DNA from: Clostridiales bacterium
GTDB lineage: Bacteria; Bacillota; Clostridia; Christensenellales; QALW01
Direction: 5' to 3'
DNA length: 14,158 nucleotides
NCBI GenBank assembly: GCA_018376855.1
Contig: JAHAAN010000057.1
Span: 1 to 14,158 of the forward strand
The position numbers and the translations under genes are program-made. The notes under the pieces were generated by a model that made no database searches, was not told the origin of the DNA, and saw only the letters and a list, made by a program, of their open reading frames with translations. Within the stretch, counting starts at the first letter, position 1. The number at the start of each line of letters is the position of its first letter. Below are positions 1 to 7,149 of the stretch, piece by piece.

Positions 1-1
1 C

Positions 2-976
2 GCAGGCATCATGGGGGCCTTCGGCGCAGGGCTGATTGCCAGAGATAAATACACCGCAGGCTATCAGACCACACTCATTAGCCGCGATGAAATGAACGCA
101 TTGGAAGTACATTCCAATATGGCAAGATGTCAAGGCTGCACCAACCACTGCCTGCTGACGGTCAATCTGTTCAGCGGCGGCAGACGCTTCATCACAGGCA
201 ATCGCTGCGAAAGAGGTCTGGGCAAGGAAAAAATTGAGAACCCTGCACCTAACCTGTATGATTATAAACGCCATAGACTGTTCGATTATGAACCCTTGAC
301 GGCAGAGCAGGCAACGAAGGGAACAGTCGGTATCCCTCGCGTGCTGAATATGTTTGAGGATTCGCAGACGGTTACGGAATTTGATGTGGAAAATGTGGAC
401 TTAGGCAGCGGAACGATCAATTATTCGCTTCAGGTTGCGCCGGAGCTGTTCTATAAGGTTTTGGGGGACGAGTGCGGCTGTGAAATCAAGGGCGATTTCC
501 ATTTGATTTCGCTCATGCGGGAGCTGATGCAGGCTAAGAGAGAGTATGACCGTGTCTCTGATGCGCTGGCGTCCGCGGAGAATACCGGCTATGGCGTGGT
601 GCTGCCGACGATGGATGAAATGGTGCTTCAGGAGCCTGAAATGGTGAAGCAGGGCTCGAAGTTCGGCGTTAAGCTGCGAGCAAGCGCGCCGTCGCTGCAC
701 ATTATACGCGTGGATATCAACACGGAGGTCAGCCCGATCGTGGGAAGCGAGAAGCAGAGCGAGGAGATGGTTCGCTATCTTTTGGCCGAGTTTGAGGGAG
801 ATAAAACAAAGATCTGGGATACCAATTTGTTTGGAAAAAATCTGCATGAACTGGTGAAGGAGGGGCTTTCCGGCAAGCTGACGCGCATGCCGGTGGAAGC
901 GCAGCAGAAAATGCAGATGACTTTGCAGAGAATTATTAATGAAGGCAGCGGCGGATTGATCTGCATTCTGCTGTAA
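2..976 (+). CDS. Chimeric reading frame: activase/DUF2229-type fragment joined to SpoIVA C-terminus (5' partial)
   Basis: The frame is open at the left edge, so the ATG at 11 is probably internal. Counting from that ATG, residues 1-115 look like the end of a BadF/BcrA-type acyl-CoA dehydratase activase repeat (MGAFGAGLIAR) and the start of its DUF2229 region. Visible there are an Fe-S-type cysteine set (C40, C43, C47, then NRC66ERG) and the motif GTVGIPRVLNMFE. From about residue 116 to 321 the sequence instead follows the C-terminal part of SpoIVA, the spore-coat basement ATPase: EYDRVSDAL, TGYGVV, EPEMVKQGSKFGVKLRASAP, EVSPIVGSEKQSEE and the terminal INEGSGGLICILL. The SpoIVA N-terminal P-loop domain is absent. 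The switch falls near nt 350-370 with no stop codon. A natural fusion would join unrelated functions, so I read this as a rearrangement or an assembly join. The two halves are recognised with confidence; a single working protein is not. Confidence 0.8.
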   Translation, partial: AGIMGAFGAGLIARDKYTAGYQTTLISRDEMNALEVHSNMARCQGCTNHCLLTVNLFSGGRRFITGNRCERGLGKEKIENPAPNLYDYKRHRLFDYEPLTAEQATKGTVGIPRVLNMFEDSQTVTEFDVENVDLGSGTINYSLQVAPELFYKVLGDECGCEIKGDFHLISLMRELMQAKREYDRVSDALASAENTGYGVVLPTMDEMVLQEPEMVKQGSKFGVKLRASAPSLHIIRVDINTEVSPIVGSEKQSEEMVRYLLAEFEGDKTKIWDTNLFGKNLHELVKEGLSGKLTRMPVEAQQKMQMTLQRIINEGSGGLICILL

Positions 977-1010
977 GCGGCAGTGCGTGCGCACGGGCGC
1001 CTTCGGCGCC

Positions 1011-1043
1011 AAAGCCCCCTTGCTATGCAAGGGGGCTTTCTCG
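1011..1043 (+). terminator. Hairpin terminator after the spoIVA end
   Basis: A perfect 13-bp stem (1011-1023 with 1027-1039, AAAGCCCCCTTGC and its complement) closes a 3-nt loop 34 nt after the stop codon. The stem starts with AAA and ends with TTT, so it could work on either strand. The T run is short (CTTTCTC). A smaller hairpin, GGCGCC-TTC-GGCGCC at 996-1010, lies just before it. Confidence 0.65.
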
Positions 1044-1048
1044 ATTGA

Positions 1049-1083
1049 GCTTTTACCCGGCGCATTTTGCGCCGGGTAAAAGC
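1049..1083. repeat. Perfect 16-bp inverted repeat
   Basis: The arms 1049-1064 and 1068-1083 are perfectly complementary around a 3-nt TTT loop (core ACCCGGCGCA/TGCGCCGGGT). No T run follows, so this is a strong stem but not a classical intrinsic terminator. It may be a second, bidirectional transcription barrier, or a dispersed palindromic element of this genome. Confidence 0.6.
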
Positions 1084-1088
1084 CGATC

Positions 1089-1107
1089 GGGCGTGCGCCC
1101 CGTTTTT
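1089..1107 (+). terminator. Possible small terminator
   Basis: GGGC (1089-1092) pairs with GCCC (1097-1100) and is followed shortly by CGTTTTT (1101-1107). The stem is only 4 bp, so this is weak alone. It is the third hairpin in the spoIVA-downstream cluster. Confidence 0.3.
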
Positions 1108-1159
1108 GCTTCGCCGCAGATTATTACAAAAACGTAAAGAAAACGAAATACTTTTGCTG

Positions 1160-1188
1160 TTGTAATTTTAAATGCGGTAGACTATAAT
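1160..1188 (+). promoter_or_regulatory. Sigma-A-type promoter for the lipoprotein pair
   Basis: TTGTAA (1160-1165, 4 of 6 matches to TTGACA), a 17-nt spacer, then a perfect TATAAT (1183-1188). Transcription would start near 1195, about 28 nt before the TTG start codon. It lies after the hairpin cluster, so the lipoprotein unit is probably transcribed separately from the spoIVA end. Confidence 0.7.
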
Positions 1189-1222
1189 AAATCGAAAAGC
1201 AGAAGTGTAGGGGGAGATAACT

Positions 1223-2533
1223 TTGAAATTTGCCCGCGTTTTAAATGCAGCTGCGCTTTTTTTGATTGTAATGCTTCTTTCGGTTGCTTGCATGCCTGCC
1301 GAAACACCAACGGCGGCTTCGAGCGGGAGTTTTGCGCCAACAGGGGAAGCGACTTTTACCGCAAAGCCAACGGCTGCGTCAACGGTCAGGGTAGAGGAGA
1401 CGCCAAGGCCGATTGAAAAGCTGAACGTTTTCGTTCGCCGTGTTGAGCTGCCGAAAAAAACGGACGGCATGCTGCTTCCATGCTATATCATGGAACAGAA
1501 CGGATGGGGATACGCCAACGAGCGGGGAGAGATTTTGCTCGGAACGGAATACAGCGGATATTCCAAGCGTTTCTTTTGGAACGGATATATGGCGGCGAGT
1601 TATTGCGGCGCGCATACGGACGGAATGCCGGTTCGGGAGGTGATTGTAAATTCACGCGGCGAGGCGGCGGAGCTGGCGGATTACGACGCTTTATCTGAAT
1701 TTTACGAGGAAAACGGAAAATACTATTGCGACGGGATCTTCGTGGAGGGCGATCATGACAATGCCGTATACTATCGGCAGGGCAAGTATTTATTTGCTGC
1801 TTTCTTCGGCGAGAAGCCTATGAACGTCGTTGCGGATTTAGACGGCAATGTGCTTTTTGTAAGCGCAGGAGAGCTTAATGCGATAGAATATCTGGGCGAG
1901 GATTGGATCTTAAGCTATTATTATGAAGACGACGGGTCGGACAACAGAGAGGCTTCGGTGAAAAACGCCTGTTTTGTGAATTTGATTACAGGTGTAAAAA
2001 CGCAGCGCGAAGATATTGATTTTATTGATCTTAATTTTTCTTCCGAAGGCAGATGGCCGAGGGCATACGGAAAATACAGAGAGAGCGGTGAGTTGGAGTT
2101 CGGTTTTGTCGGCAGGGACGGCAAGGATGTGATCGCGCCGCAGTTTGCGTATGCGCTGTCCTTCAGCGAGGGCTGCGCTGCTGTGCGGCGCAAGGGAGAA
2201 CAGAGTTGGATTTATATCGGGCTTGACGCAAAGCCGCTGTTTGAACAAACGTTTGCCGCAGCGGAGCCTTTTTCGGAAGGGCTTGCCGCTGCCGGTCTTG
2301 ACGGCAAAACCTACGGATATATTGATAAAACCGGAGAATTCGTGATTCCGCCTGTCTATGACTGCGCTGCGCTCCAAAGGTTTATTTGGGAGGCATGGGT
2401 CGATGACCGAGTGAGGATGTTTTATAACGGCTATGCGCTTGTTGCCGACGCCGGAGAGAATCGGCTGGCTTATATTGATAAAACAGGAAAGGAATTGTTT
2501 CATTTTTTTGCTTTCGTGGGGGACTATGATTGA
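1223..2533 (+). CDS. WG-repeat lipoprotein
   Basis: A 436-residue exported protein of unknown role. It starts with TTG at 1223, chosen because GGGGGAG (1209-1215) sits 7 nt upstream and the frame then begins with a signal peptide (MKFAR plus a hydrophobic core, residues 5-22). The likely lipidated cysteine is C23 in SVAC. That is a slightly non-canonical lipobox, since -3 is Ser rather than Leu. Residues 24-66 are a Pro/Thr/Ala-rich linker, as expected for a tethered surface protein. The rest carries degenerate WG repeats: NGWGYANERGEILL (93-106), FGFVGRDGKDVIAPQF (293-308), YGYIDKTGEFVIPPVYD (364-380) and LAYIDKTGKELF (415-426). Such repeats are thought to form beta-rich binding modules; the ligand is unknown. 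The second lipoprotein follows after 85 nt with no convincing terminator, so the two are probably co-transcribed. Confidence 0.85.
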   Translation: MKFARVLNAAALFLIVMLLSVACMPAETPTAASSGSFAPTGEATFTAKPTAASTVRVEETPRPIEKLNVFVRRVELPKKTDGMLLPCYIMEQNGWGYANERGEILLGTEYSGYSKRFFWNGYMAASYCGAHTDGMPVREVIVNSRGEAAELADYDALSEFYEENGKYYCDGIFVEGDHDNAVYYRQGKYLFAAFFGEKPMNVVADLDGNVLFVSAGELNAIEYLGEDWILSYYYEDDGSDNREASVKNACFVNLITGVKTQREDIDFIDLNFSSEGRWPRAYGKYRESGELEFGFVGRDGKDVIAPQFAYALSFSEGCAAVRRKGEQSWIYIGLDAKPLFEQTFAAAEPFSEGLAAAGLDGKTYGYIDKTGEFVIPPVYDCAALQRFIWEAWVDDRVRMFYNGYALVADAGENRLAYIDKTGKELFHFFAFVGDYD

Positions 2534-2618
2534 ATTTCGGAATGCAGAAACATAAACGGATTTATGCACGCAGGGAATAACGGCGGTTATGCCCATTCGA
2601 AAGGGACGGTAAATAAAA

Positions 2619-3560
2619 ATGCTCAAAAGAATATTTTCTGCCGCGTTGGCGCTGATGCTGGCAGCGGCGCTGTTGATCGGCTGCGATCGGGATGACAAAG
2701 AGGACGGGAGCAGCAAGGCCGAAGCTTGCTTTGTTCCAACGAAAATGAAAACAGTAATGGAGGATAAAGACGGTATTGATGAAGAACGGCTTATAGAGCT
2801 TACATGGGAGAAGAACGCCGTAAATTATTACTCGGTAACAGATAACACGAATACGCTTACTATGCATGTGGAATTCGACAGCAAAGGGAATGTGACGAAA
2901 GAGATAAGCTATAGCGCCGACGGCAGCGAAGCTGAGCGCAGAGAGTATGAATACGACGGCAACGGCAGCCGTACAAAAGAGATAAGCTATAACGCTGACG
3001 GCAGTGAGTCTTTGCACATTGAGTACGAACATGACGGTAAAGGAAATTGCACGAAAGCAGTGAGTTATTATTCCGGTAGCGGCGCATCTTATTGCACCGA
3101 GTACGAATACGACAGTAAGGGCAATCGCATAAAGGAGGTAGGCTATAACTCCGACGGCAGCGAATCAGGGCGAAACGAGTACCGATACGATGATCGGGGC
3201 AACTGCGTAAAAGAGGTGTACTATCGTTCCGACGGCAGTGAATCAGGGCGAAGCGAGTACCGATACGATGATCAGGGTAACCGCACAAAAGCGGTATACT
3301 ATAACTCCGACGGCAGCGAGTTCAGGCATATTGAATACGAATACGACAGTAAAGGCAGCTGCACGAAAAGAGTAGGTTATAACTCCGACGGCAGTGTATT
3401 TTCGCGCACCGAGTACGAATATGACGGTGAGGGCAACTGCACCAAGGAGATAGGCTATGGCTTCGATGGCAGCGTTGTAAACAGGACAGAAACCGAAGGC
3501 TGGATAGAAGCGAGCCGCGCTCAATATACGGTTTGGGCGATATATGGTAGCTTGCAATAG
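2619..3560 (+). CDS. Lipoprotein with eight 26-residue YD/RHS-like repeats
   Basis: A 313-residue exported lipoprotein. The ATG at 2619 has a weak AAGGGA site about 12 nt upstream. The signal peptide (residues 1-21) ends in a canonical lipobox, LIGC, with C22 lipidated. Residues 23-82 are a charged, non-repetitive stalk. Residues 83-290 are eight tandem copies of a 26-residue unit of the form EYEYDxxGNxTKExxYNSDGSExxR, followed by a 23-residue tail. The tyrosine, Asp and Gly pattern resembles RHS/YD repeats, which fold as beta-strand shells. However, there is no RHS core motif and no toxin domain, and the total length is far below that of RHS proteins. One position alternates Arg and Cys over most copies (GNR, GNC), suggesting a two-unit periodicity. 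Function is unknown; binding at the cell surface is my inference. Confidence 0.85.
   Translation: MLKRIFSAALALMLAAALLIGCDRDDKEDGSSKAEACFVPTKMKTVMEDKDGIDEERLIELTWEKNAVNYYSVTDNTNTLTMHVEFDSKGNVTKEISYSADGSEAERREYEYDGNGSRTKEISYNADGSESLHIEYEHDGKGNCTKAVSYYSGSGASYCTEYEYDSKGNRIKEVGYNSDGSESGRNEYRYDDRGNCVKEVYYRSDGSESGRSEYRYDDQGNRTKAVYYNSDGSEFRHIEYEYDSKGSCTKRVGYNSDGSVFSRTEYEYDGEGNCTKEIGYGFDGSVVNRTETEGWIEASRAQYTVWAIYGSLQ
2865..3488 (+). repeat. Eight tandem 78-nt coding repeats
   Basis: The 624 nt encode eight exact-length 26-codon units with no indels between copies. Copies 2-8 begin with GAGTAC or GAATAC-like codons for Glu-Tyr. The units are diverged at synonymous and surface positions, but TCCGACGGCAG recurs in most copies. 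This is a protein-level array within the lipoprotein gene, not a CRISPR. Confidence 0.9.
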
Positions 3561-3598
3561 ATTTTTGGGCGCATTGCCGGAGAATGACGGATCCCGCG

Positions 3599-3636
3599 CC
3601 GCACCTTTCTTTTGAAGGGTGCGGTTTTGCGTTTTA
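3599..3636 (+). terminator. Intrinsic terminator of the lipoprotein pair
   Basis: The 10-bp stem 3599-3608/3615-3624 (CCGCACCTTT with AAGGGTGCGG, one G-U pair) has a 6-nt loop and is followed by TTTT, then GCGTTTT. It lies 38 nt after the stop codon of the repeat lipoprotein. Confidence 0.8.
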
Positions 3637-4025
3637 AGGGAATCCTTGCGTGAAAGGGCGCAGGCAGAGATAAAAAGTTTAGGCGGAAGAAGCGTGTTGC
3701 AAAAGTTGACAGCAGTTCGCTCCAATGCGGATTTAAAGGAGCGCGGACACTTTTGAAGCGAAGGGAAGATTATGAGGCTTCATGAAAAATGATAAGCTGC
3801 TATACGCAATGCAAGCGGAATCATCTCGGAAAAGTAATCCGTTTAAAGAACAAGGCTTTAGCAGGCTTGGAGCACGAGTGTATCGGAGACATTGCGATTT
3901 CCGGCATAATAAAGCGGATTTTAATCTAAAATATATAAAAAATACGGCGGTAAACGGAATATGGGGAAAATAATAAAGCGCCGGCTTTTTGTTTACAGTC
4001 GGATCTTTTGAAAGAAATGCCGATT
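3637..4025. other. Gene-poor stretch before the HTH-glycosidase gene
   Basis: I see no convincing gene on either strand. The best frame is a 63-codon ORF at 3782-3973 without a well-placed ribosome binding site or a recognisable family. A TTGACA occurs at 3706-3711, but the nearest -10-like sequence (TTTAAA, 3732-3737) is 20 nt away, so I do not call a promoter. The composition becomes AT-rich around 3915-3975. It could be decayed sequence. Confidence 0.5.
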
Positions 4026-4040
4026 GCGCTGAAACAGCGC
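4026..4040. promoter_or_regulatory. Candidate operator palindrome
   Basis: GCGCTGAAACAGCGC is a 5-bp-arm inverted repeat ending at the base before the -35 box. A further TGCGCT half-site (4059-4064) runs into the -10 box, matching TGCGCT at 4025-4030. XRE-type regulators usually bind short palindromes at their own promoters, so binding by the gene's own N-terminal domain is plausible. It is not demonstrated by sequence. Confidence 0.4.
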
Positions 4041-4069
4041 GTGACATTGCGGCATGGCTGCGCTATACT
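4041..4069 (+). promoter_or_regulatory. Sigma-A-type promoter for the HTH-glycosidase gene
   Basis: GTGACA (4041-4046, 5 of 6), a 17-nt spacer, and TATACT (4064-4069, 5 of 6). Transcription should begin near 4076, leaving a leader of about 28 nt before the ATG at 4104. Confidence 0.75.
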
Positions 4070-4103
4070 GTTATAAAACAAGCATGGAAGGGAATGGCGA
4101 AAT

Positions 4104-6260
4104 ATGTCACAGCAGCTCGGAGAAAGAATAAAAGAGTTCCGTGTAAGCGAAGGGCTTACGCAACAGCAGCTTGCCGATATATTAGGTGTATCGAGACAGG
4201 CTGTGTCGAATTGGGAAATTGCACGAACGGAGCCGGACGTCGGCATGCTGAACAGAATGAGCAGGGCGCTGCATAGGGGAATGGAGTGCTTTTTTGCCGA
4301 GGTAAAGGGCGATGAAGCGCTGCGGTATTCCTGCATGAATTTTATCGACGGCTTGATCGGAGAATCAAAAGCGGCGCACGGCATTTCGCCTGAAGCCGGC
4401 GCACCCCAACCGGGGCGGTATGAGGGCGGATTCCTCTATAACGGCGGCAGTGTGCGCCTGATTCCCGATCAGATGGAAAAATCGGAAAAAGGGTATGCGC
4501 TTCGCTTGCCGCAGGGGCTTACCGCGGCGTTAGAGCATGAGTCAGTCGACGGCGGCGCGTATTGGCTTCCGCGCCTTCGCAATGACGGCGCGCAGGACAG
4601 CGGGCAGATCGCAGAGCTTCGCTCTTTGGACATTTTTTTGCCGGAGAGCTGCGTTTTCTATTCCACCCTGCGGGGGGATAATGCCGATGAAACCAGCTTT
4701 ATGCCAGTGAAACAAACGCTCGGGGCAGGGGACGTGCTGCGCGTTTCCCCAAACGGCGGACGTTCGTCGGAGCATACGGGCTTTCCGTTCTTCACGCTTT
4801 CATATGGATCGGAGGCGGCGCTTGTTGCAATAGGCTGGAGCGGACAGTGGCACTATGAAATTGCCGTTTCCAAAGAGGGAACACGGGTTACCGTGGGGCT
4901 TCCGGAGGCGGATTTTTATCTCCACGCCGGCGAGGAGGTGCGGCTGCCCTCTGTTCTGCTGCTTCGCGAGCCGAGCGAGGAGGCCGTGCTTCAAAGACTG
5001 AGAAGCTTTATCCGCAGCAAAACGGCAGCGTTTCAGCCTGTGGATCGTCCGCTTCCGATCTGCCTGCAAACCTTTGACAGATATGTTTGGGGAGCTACTG
5101 CAAAGCCGGATTCTGCGTTTGCTACCGAAGAGGGGCAAAAGCGCTTGGTAGACGCTATGAATCGATGCGGCGGCTTTGAGGTGCTGTGGGTGGACGCCTG
5201 CTGGTTTAAGGACGCTGATACCTTTCCGGGCGGCGTTGGCAATTATTCCTGTGCGCCGGGCTTCCCGAACGGGCTTGCCCCGGTAGCCGACTATGCGCAT
5301 GAAAGCGGTTACCGCCTGATGGTTTGGTTTGAGCCGGAGCGCGTTTACACGGGCAGCGAGGTTTGGAGGGAGCATCCGGATTATCTGATCCGTTTGGATG
5401 ACGACAATACCTTTTTGCTGGATCTGTCCCGCCCGGAGGTTGTGGAGTATATAGCGGAGCTTCTGCTGCGCACTATGCGGGAAAATAAAATCGATATTTA
5501 CCGGCAGGATGCCAACATTTGGCCGCTGGCATTTTGGAACCGCAAGGATGAGCCGGGGCGCAGGGGCGTTACCGAAATGCATCATATAGACGGGCTGTAC
5601 CGCCTGTGGGATCGCCTGCGTGAAGAAATTCCGGAACTGATGATAGATAACTGCGCGTCCGGCGGGCGAAGAATTGATTTGGAAACCGCAATGCGTTCCG
5701 TGGTCATGTGGCGCAGCGATATGGGCTGTGGGAGCGAGAAAATATCAGGGCGGCACACGTCAATATGGCAGCAGAATATCACGCTTGCGCTGAGCCGCTA
5801 TCTGCCTTTCCAGTGCAGCGGAACGTGGGAGGCGGACGCATATGATTTTCGTTGCTGCGGCACCAGCGGCATAGCGTGCGATCTTGACGTGCTGAATCCT
5901 GATTTCGATTTTGAACAGGCGCGGCAGGCGATCGAGGAATTTCGGCAGCTTCGCAAATACTGGAGCGGCGAGTTTTATCCTATGACCGAGCCTACAACGG
6001 ACGAAAGCGTGTGGTGCGTTTTCCGCCTTGCGCTCGAAGACAGCGGCGCAGTTTATTGCTTCCGCCGGCCTGAAAGCAAAAATCCCGATATGCTGCTCAG
6101 CGTTCCGGATGCGAAGCCCGGCGCTTATCGGCTTGTGCTGCGTGCTGAGGACAGAAGCTGCGAGGAACGGAAGGTAACCGGCGAAGAGCTTCGCCGCGGT
6201 ATTCGCGTTGCGCTTCCGCAGCCGCGAACCAGCCTTGTGATGGAGTATGTCCGCATTTGA
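4104..6260 (+). CDS. XRE-family HTH domain fused to GH36-like alpha-galactosidase
   Basis: The 718-residue protein starts at ATG 4104 with GGAAGGGA (4086-4093) upstream. Residues 5-60 are a clear XRE/Cro helix-turn-helix (LTQQQLADILGVSRQAVSNWE). After a linker (about 61-105), residues 106-310 look like the N-terminal beta-sandwich of GH36 enzymes. Residues 320-610 form the catalytic barrel: LWVDACWF (361-368), LMVWFEPERV (405-414), YRQDAN (466-471), DNCASGGRRIDLET (515-528) and WRSDM (536-540). By family analogy D469 is the nucleophile and D539 the acid/base. A small C-terminal beta domain ends the protein. Expected activity is hydrolysis of terminal alpha-galactosides, or a related alpha-sugar. 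There is no signal peptide, so it is cytoplasmic. No sugar transporter or other sugar gene lies beside it. The frame is continuous and has one promoter, so the fusion looks genuine. It may be a sugar-responsive, self-regulating enzyme or a regulator that uses the enzyme fold as sensor; this is inference. Confidence 0.88.
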   Translation: MSQQLGERIKEFRVSEGLTQQQLADILGVSRQAVSNWEIARTEPDVGMLNRMSRALHRGMECFFAEVKGDEALRYSCMNFIDGLIGESKAAHGISPEAGAPQPGRYEGGFLYNGGSVRLIPDQMEKSEKGYALRLPQGLTAALEHESVDGGAYWLPRLRNDGAQDSGQIAELRSLDIFLPESCVFYSTLRGDNADETSFMPVKQTLGAGDVLRVSPNGGRSSEHTGFPFFTLSYGSEAALVAIGWSGQWHYEIAVSKEGTRVTVGLPEADFYLHAGEEVRLPSVLLLREPSEEAVLQRLRSFIRSKTAAFQPVDRPLPICLQTFDRYVWGATAKPDSAFATEEGQKRLVDAMNRCGGFEVLWVDACWFKDADTFPGGVGNYSCAPGFPNGLAPVADYAHESGYRLMVWFEPERVYTGSEVWREHPDYLIRLDDDNTFLLDLSRPEVVEYIAELLLRTMRENKIDIYRQDANIWPLAFWNRKDEPGRRGVTEMHHIDGLYRLWDRLREEIPELMIDNCASGGRRIDLETAMRSVVMWRSDMGCGSEKISGRHTSIWQQNITLALSRYLPFQCSGTWEADAYDFRCCGTSGIACDLDVLNPDFDFEQARQAIEEFRQLRKYWSGEFYPMTEPTTDESVWCVFRLALEDSGAVYCFRRPESKNPDMLLSVPDAKPGAYRLVLRAEDRSCEERKVTGEELRRGIRVALPQPRTSLVMEYVRI

Positions 6261-6380
6261 GCATTCTGCGGATACGGCGGCTGCGGAAAAGCGCCGGCTG
6301 AAAACCGATAGGGAGCACAGGATCGGTGAATAAAAAGCAGCTGCTTTGCAGCGGCAAAGAGCCGGTTTACGGCAGAAGTT

Positions 6381-6420
6381 AAGGGCAAAACGAACCGTAA
6401 GGTTCGCCTTGCCCTTTTTA
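6381..6420 (+). terminator. Intrinsic terminator after the HTH-glycosidase gene
   Basis: The stem 6381-6396/6401-6416 is AAGGGCAA-AA-CGAACC paired with GGTTCG-CC-TTGCCCTT. It has 14 pairs around a 2x2 internal mismatch and a GTAA loop, then a T run (6415-6419). It sits between the convergent glycosidase and grpB-type genes. Confidence 0.85.
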
Positions 6421-6471
6421 TATTGTGTACCCTGTTATGGAGCCTATGGGGCGGAGAAAAAACGGAATCGG

Positions 6472-7038
6472 TTAATATTTTCCGGCGTAAGCTTCTTTTG
6501 CTTTATTTGTCCACTTCCTGATAAACTCTGCCTTTGCGTCGGTATACGCATCTCTGTTATGTTCAAACTGCTTCCATAGCCGCAGCTTTAACGCTTCATA
6601 TTCTTTGGCTGTCTGTGTATACTCGTTTAAATAATCTCTAAAATATAATTCGTCATGATCTCCGGTATAGCGAAGATGCACATGAAAAACCTTTTCTGCA
6701 AATCCGGTCTTCGTATAGCCGCGGTTAAACGAAATTCTGCCTGCAGCTGCTGACATACGGATAAATCTGTTTGCCTCAAGTATTGTTGCAGCAGCTTCTA
6801 TATCGGAATCCCGCGATATTTCGATCAGTATGTCAACGATGTTCTTTGCCCATATGCCGTCAATAGCCGTGCTTCCGATATGGCTGATCCTCTCGATCTG
6901 ACACTCGGACAGTATATCTTTCAGAAATGCTTCCATTTCGTCATAATATGTCTTCCATTTATCGTTATGCGCAACAAGGAATATGGGGAACAGCGCCCAC
7001 AACTCCTCTAAAGACATTTCCGATAGTTCTTTTTCCAT
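6472..7038 (-). CDS. GrpB family protein (UPF0157, nucleotidyltransferase-like fold)
   Basis: A 188-residue cytoplasmic protein of the GrpB/UPF0157 family, whose biochemical role is not settled. Visible family features are ELWALFPIFLVAHNDKW (12-28), the HIGST motif (53-57) followed by KNIVDILIEI (65-74), the FHVHL segment (118-122), FRDYLN (133-138) and the closing EYEALKLRLWKQF helix (146-158). HIGST...D is the nucleotidyltransferase-like signature. Length is normal for the family. The start at 7038 is supported by GGGAGAGGA immediately upstream (7043-7050 on the minus strand). It is convergent with the HTH-glycosidase and lies 111 nt after the EF-G-like gene, with a hairpin in between. It is probably its own unit, although no clear promoter was found. 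Confidence 0.85.
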   Translation of the reverse strand: MEKELSEMSLEELWALFPIFLVAHNDKWKTYYDEMEAFLKDILSECQIERISHIGSTAIDGIWAKNIVDILIEISRDSDIEAAATILEANRFIRMSAAAGRISFNRGYTKTGFAEKVFHVHLRYTGDHDELYFRDYLNEYTQTAKEYEALKLRLWKQFEHNRDAYTDAKAEFIRKWTNKAKEAYAGKY

Positions 7039-7108
7039 ATATCCTCTCCCGCAGTGTTGATTTGTTGCTTAATCCGATATATATTTAGCGTTTGTTTCAG
7101 ATATAATA

Positions 7109-7132
7109 CGGCAGAGCAAAAACGCTCTGCCG
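7109..7132 (-). terminator. Hairpin after the EF-G-like gene
   Basis: A perfect 9-bp stem (7109-7117 with 7124-7132, CGGCAGAGC and its complement) has a 6-nt loop. It lies 17 nt beyond the EF-G-like stop on the minus strand. Only scattered Ts follow (TATTATAT), so it is a moderate terminator candidate. Confidence 0.45.
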
Positions 7133-7149
7133 CATTGAAACCGTTGTTT

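Noticed and set aside
2865..3488. CRISPR-like regular repeat
   Set aside because: The 78-nt units are in-frame protein repeats without spacer/repeat alternation.
3782..3973. 63-codon plus-strand ORF in the gene-poor stretch
   Set aside because: There is no well-spaced ribosome binding site or recognisable family, and the sequence becomes AT-rich and non-coding-like at its end.
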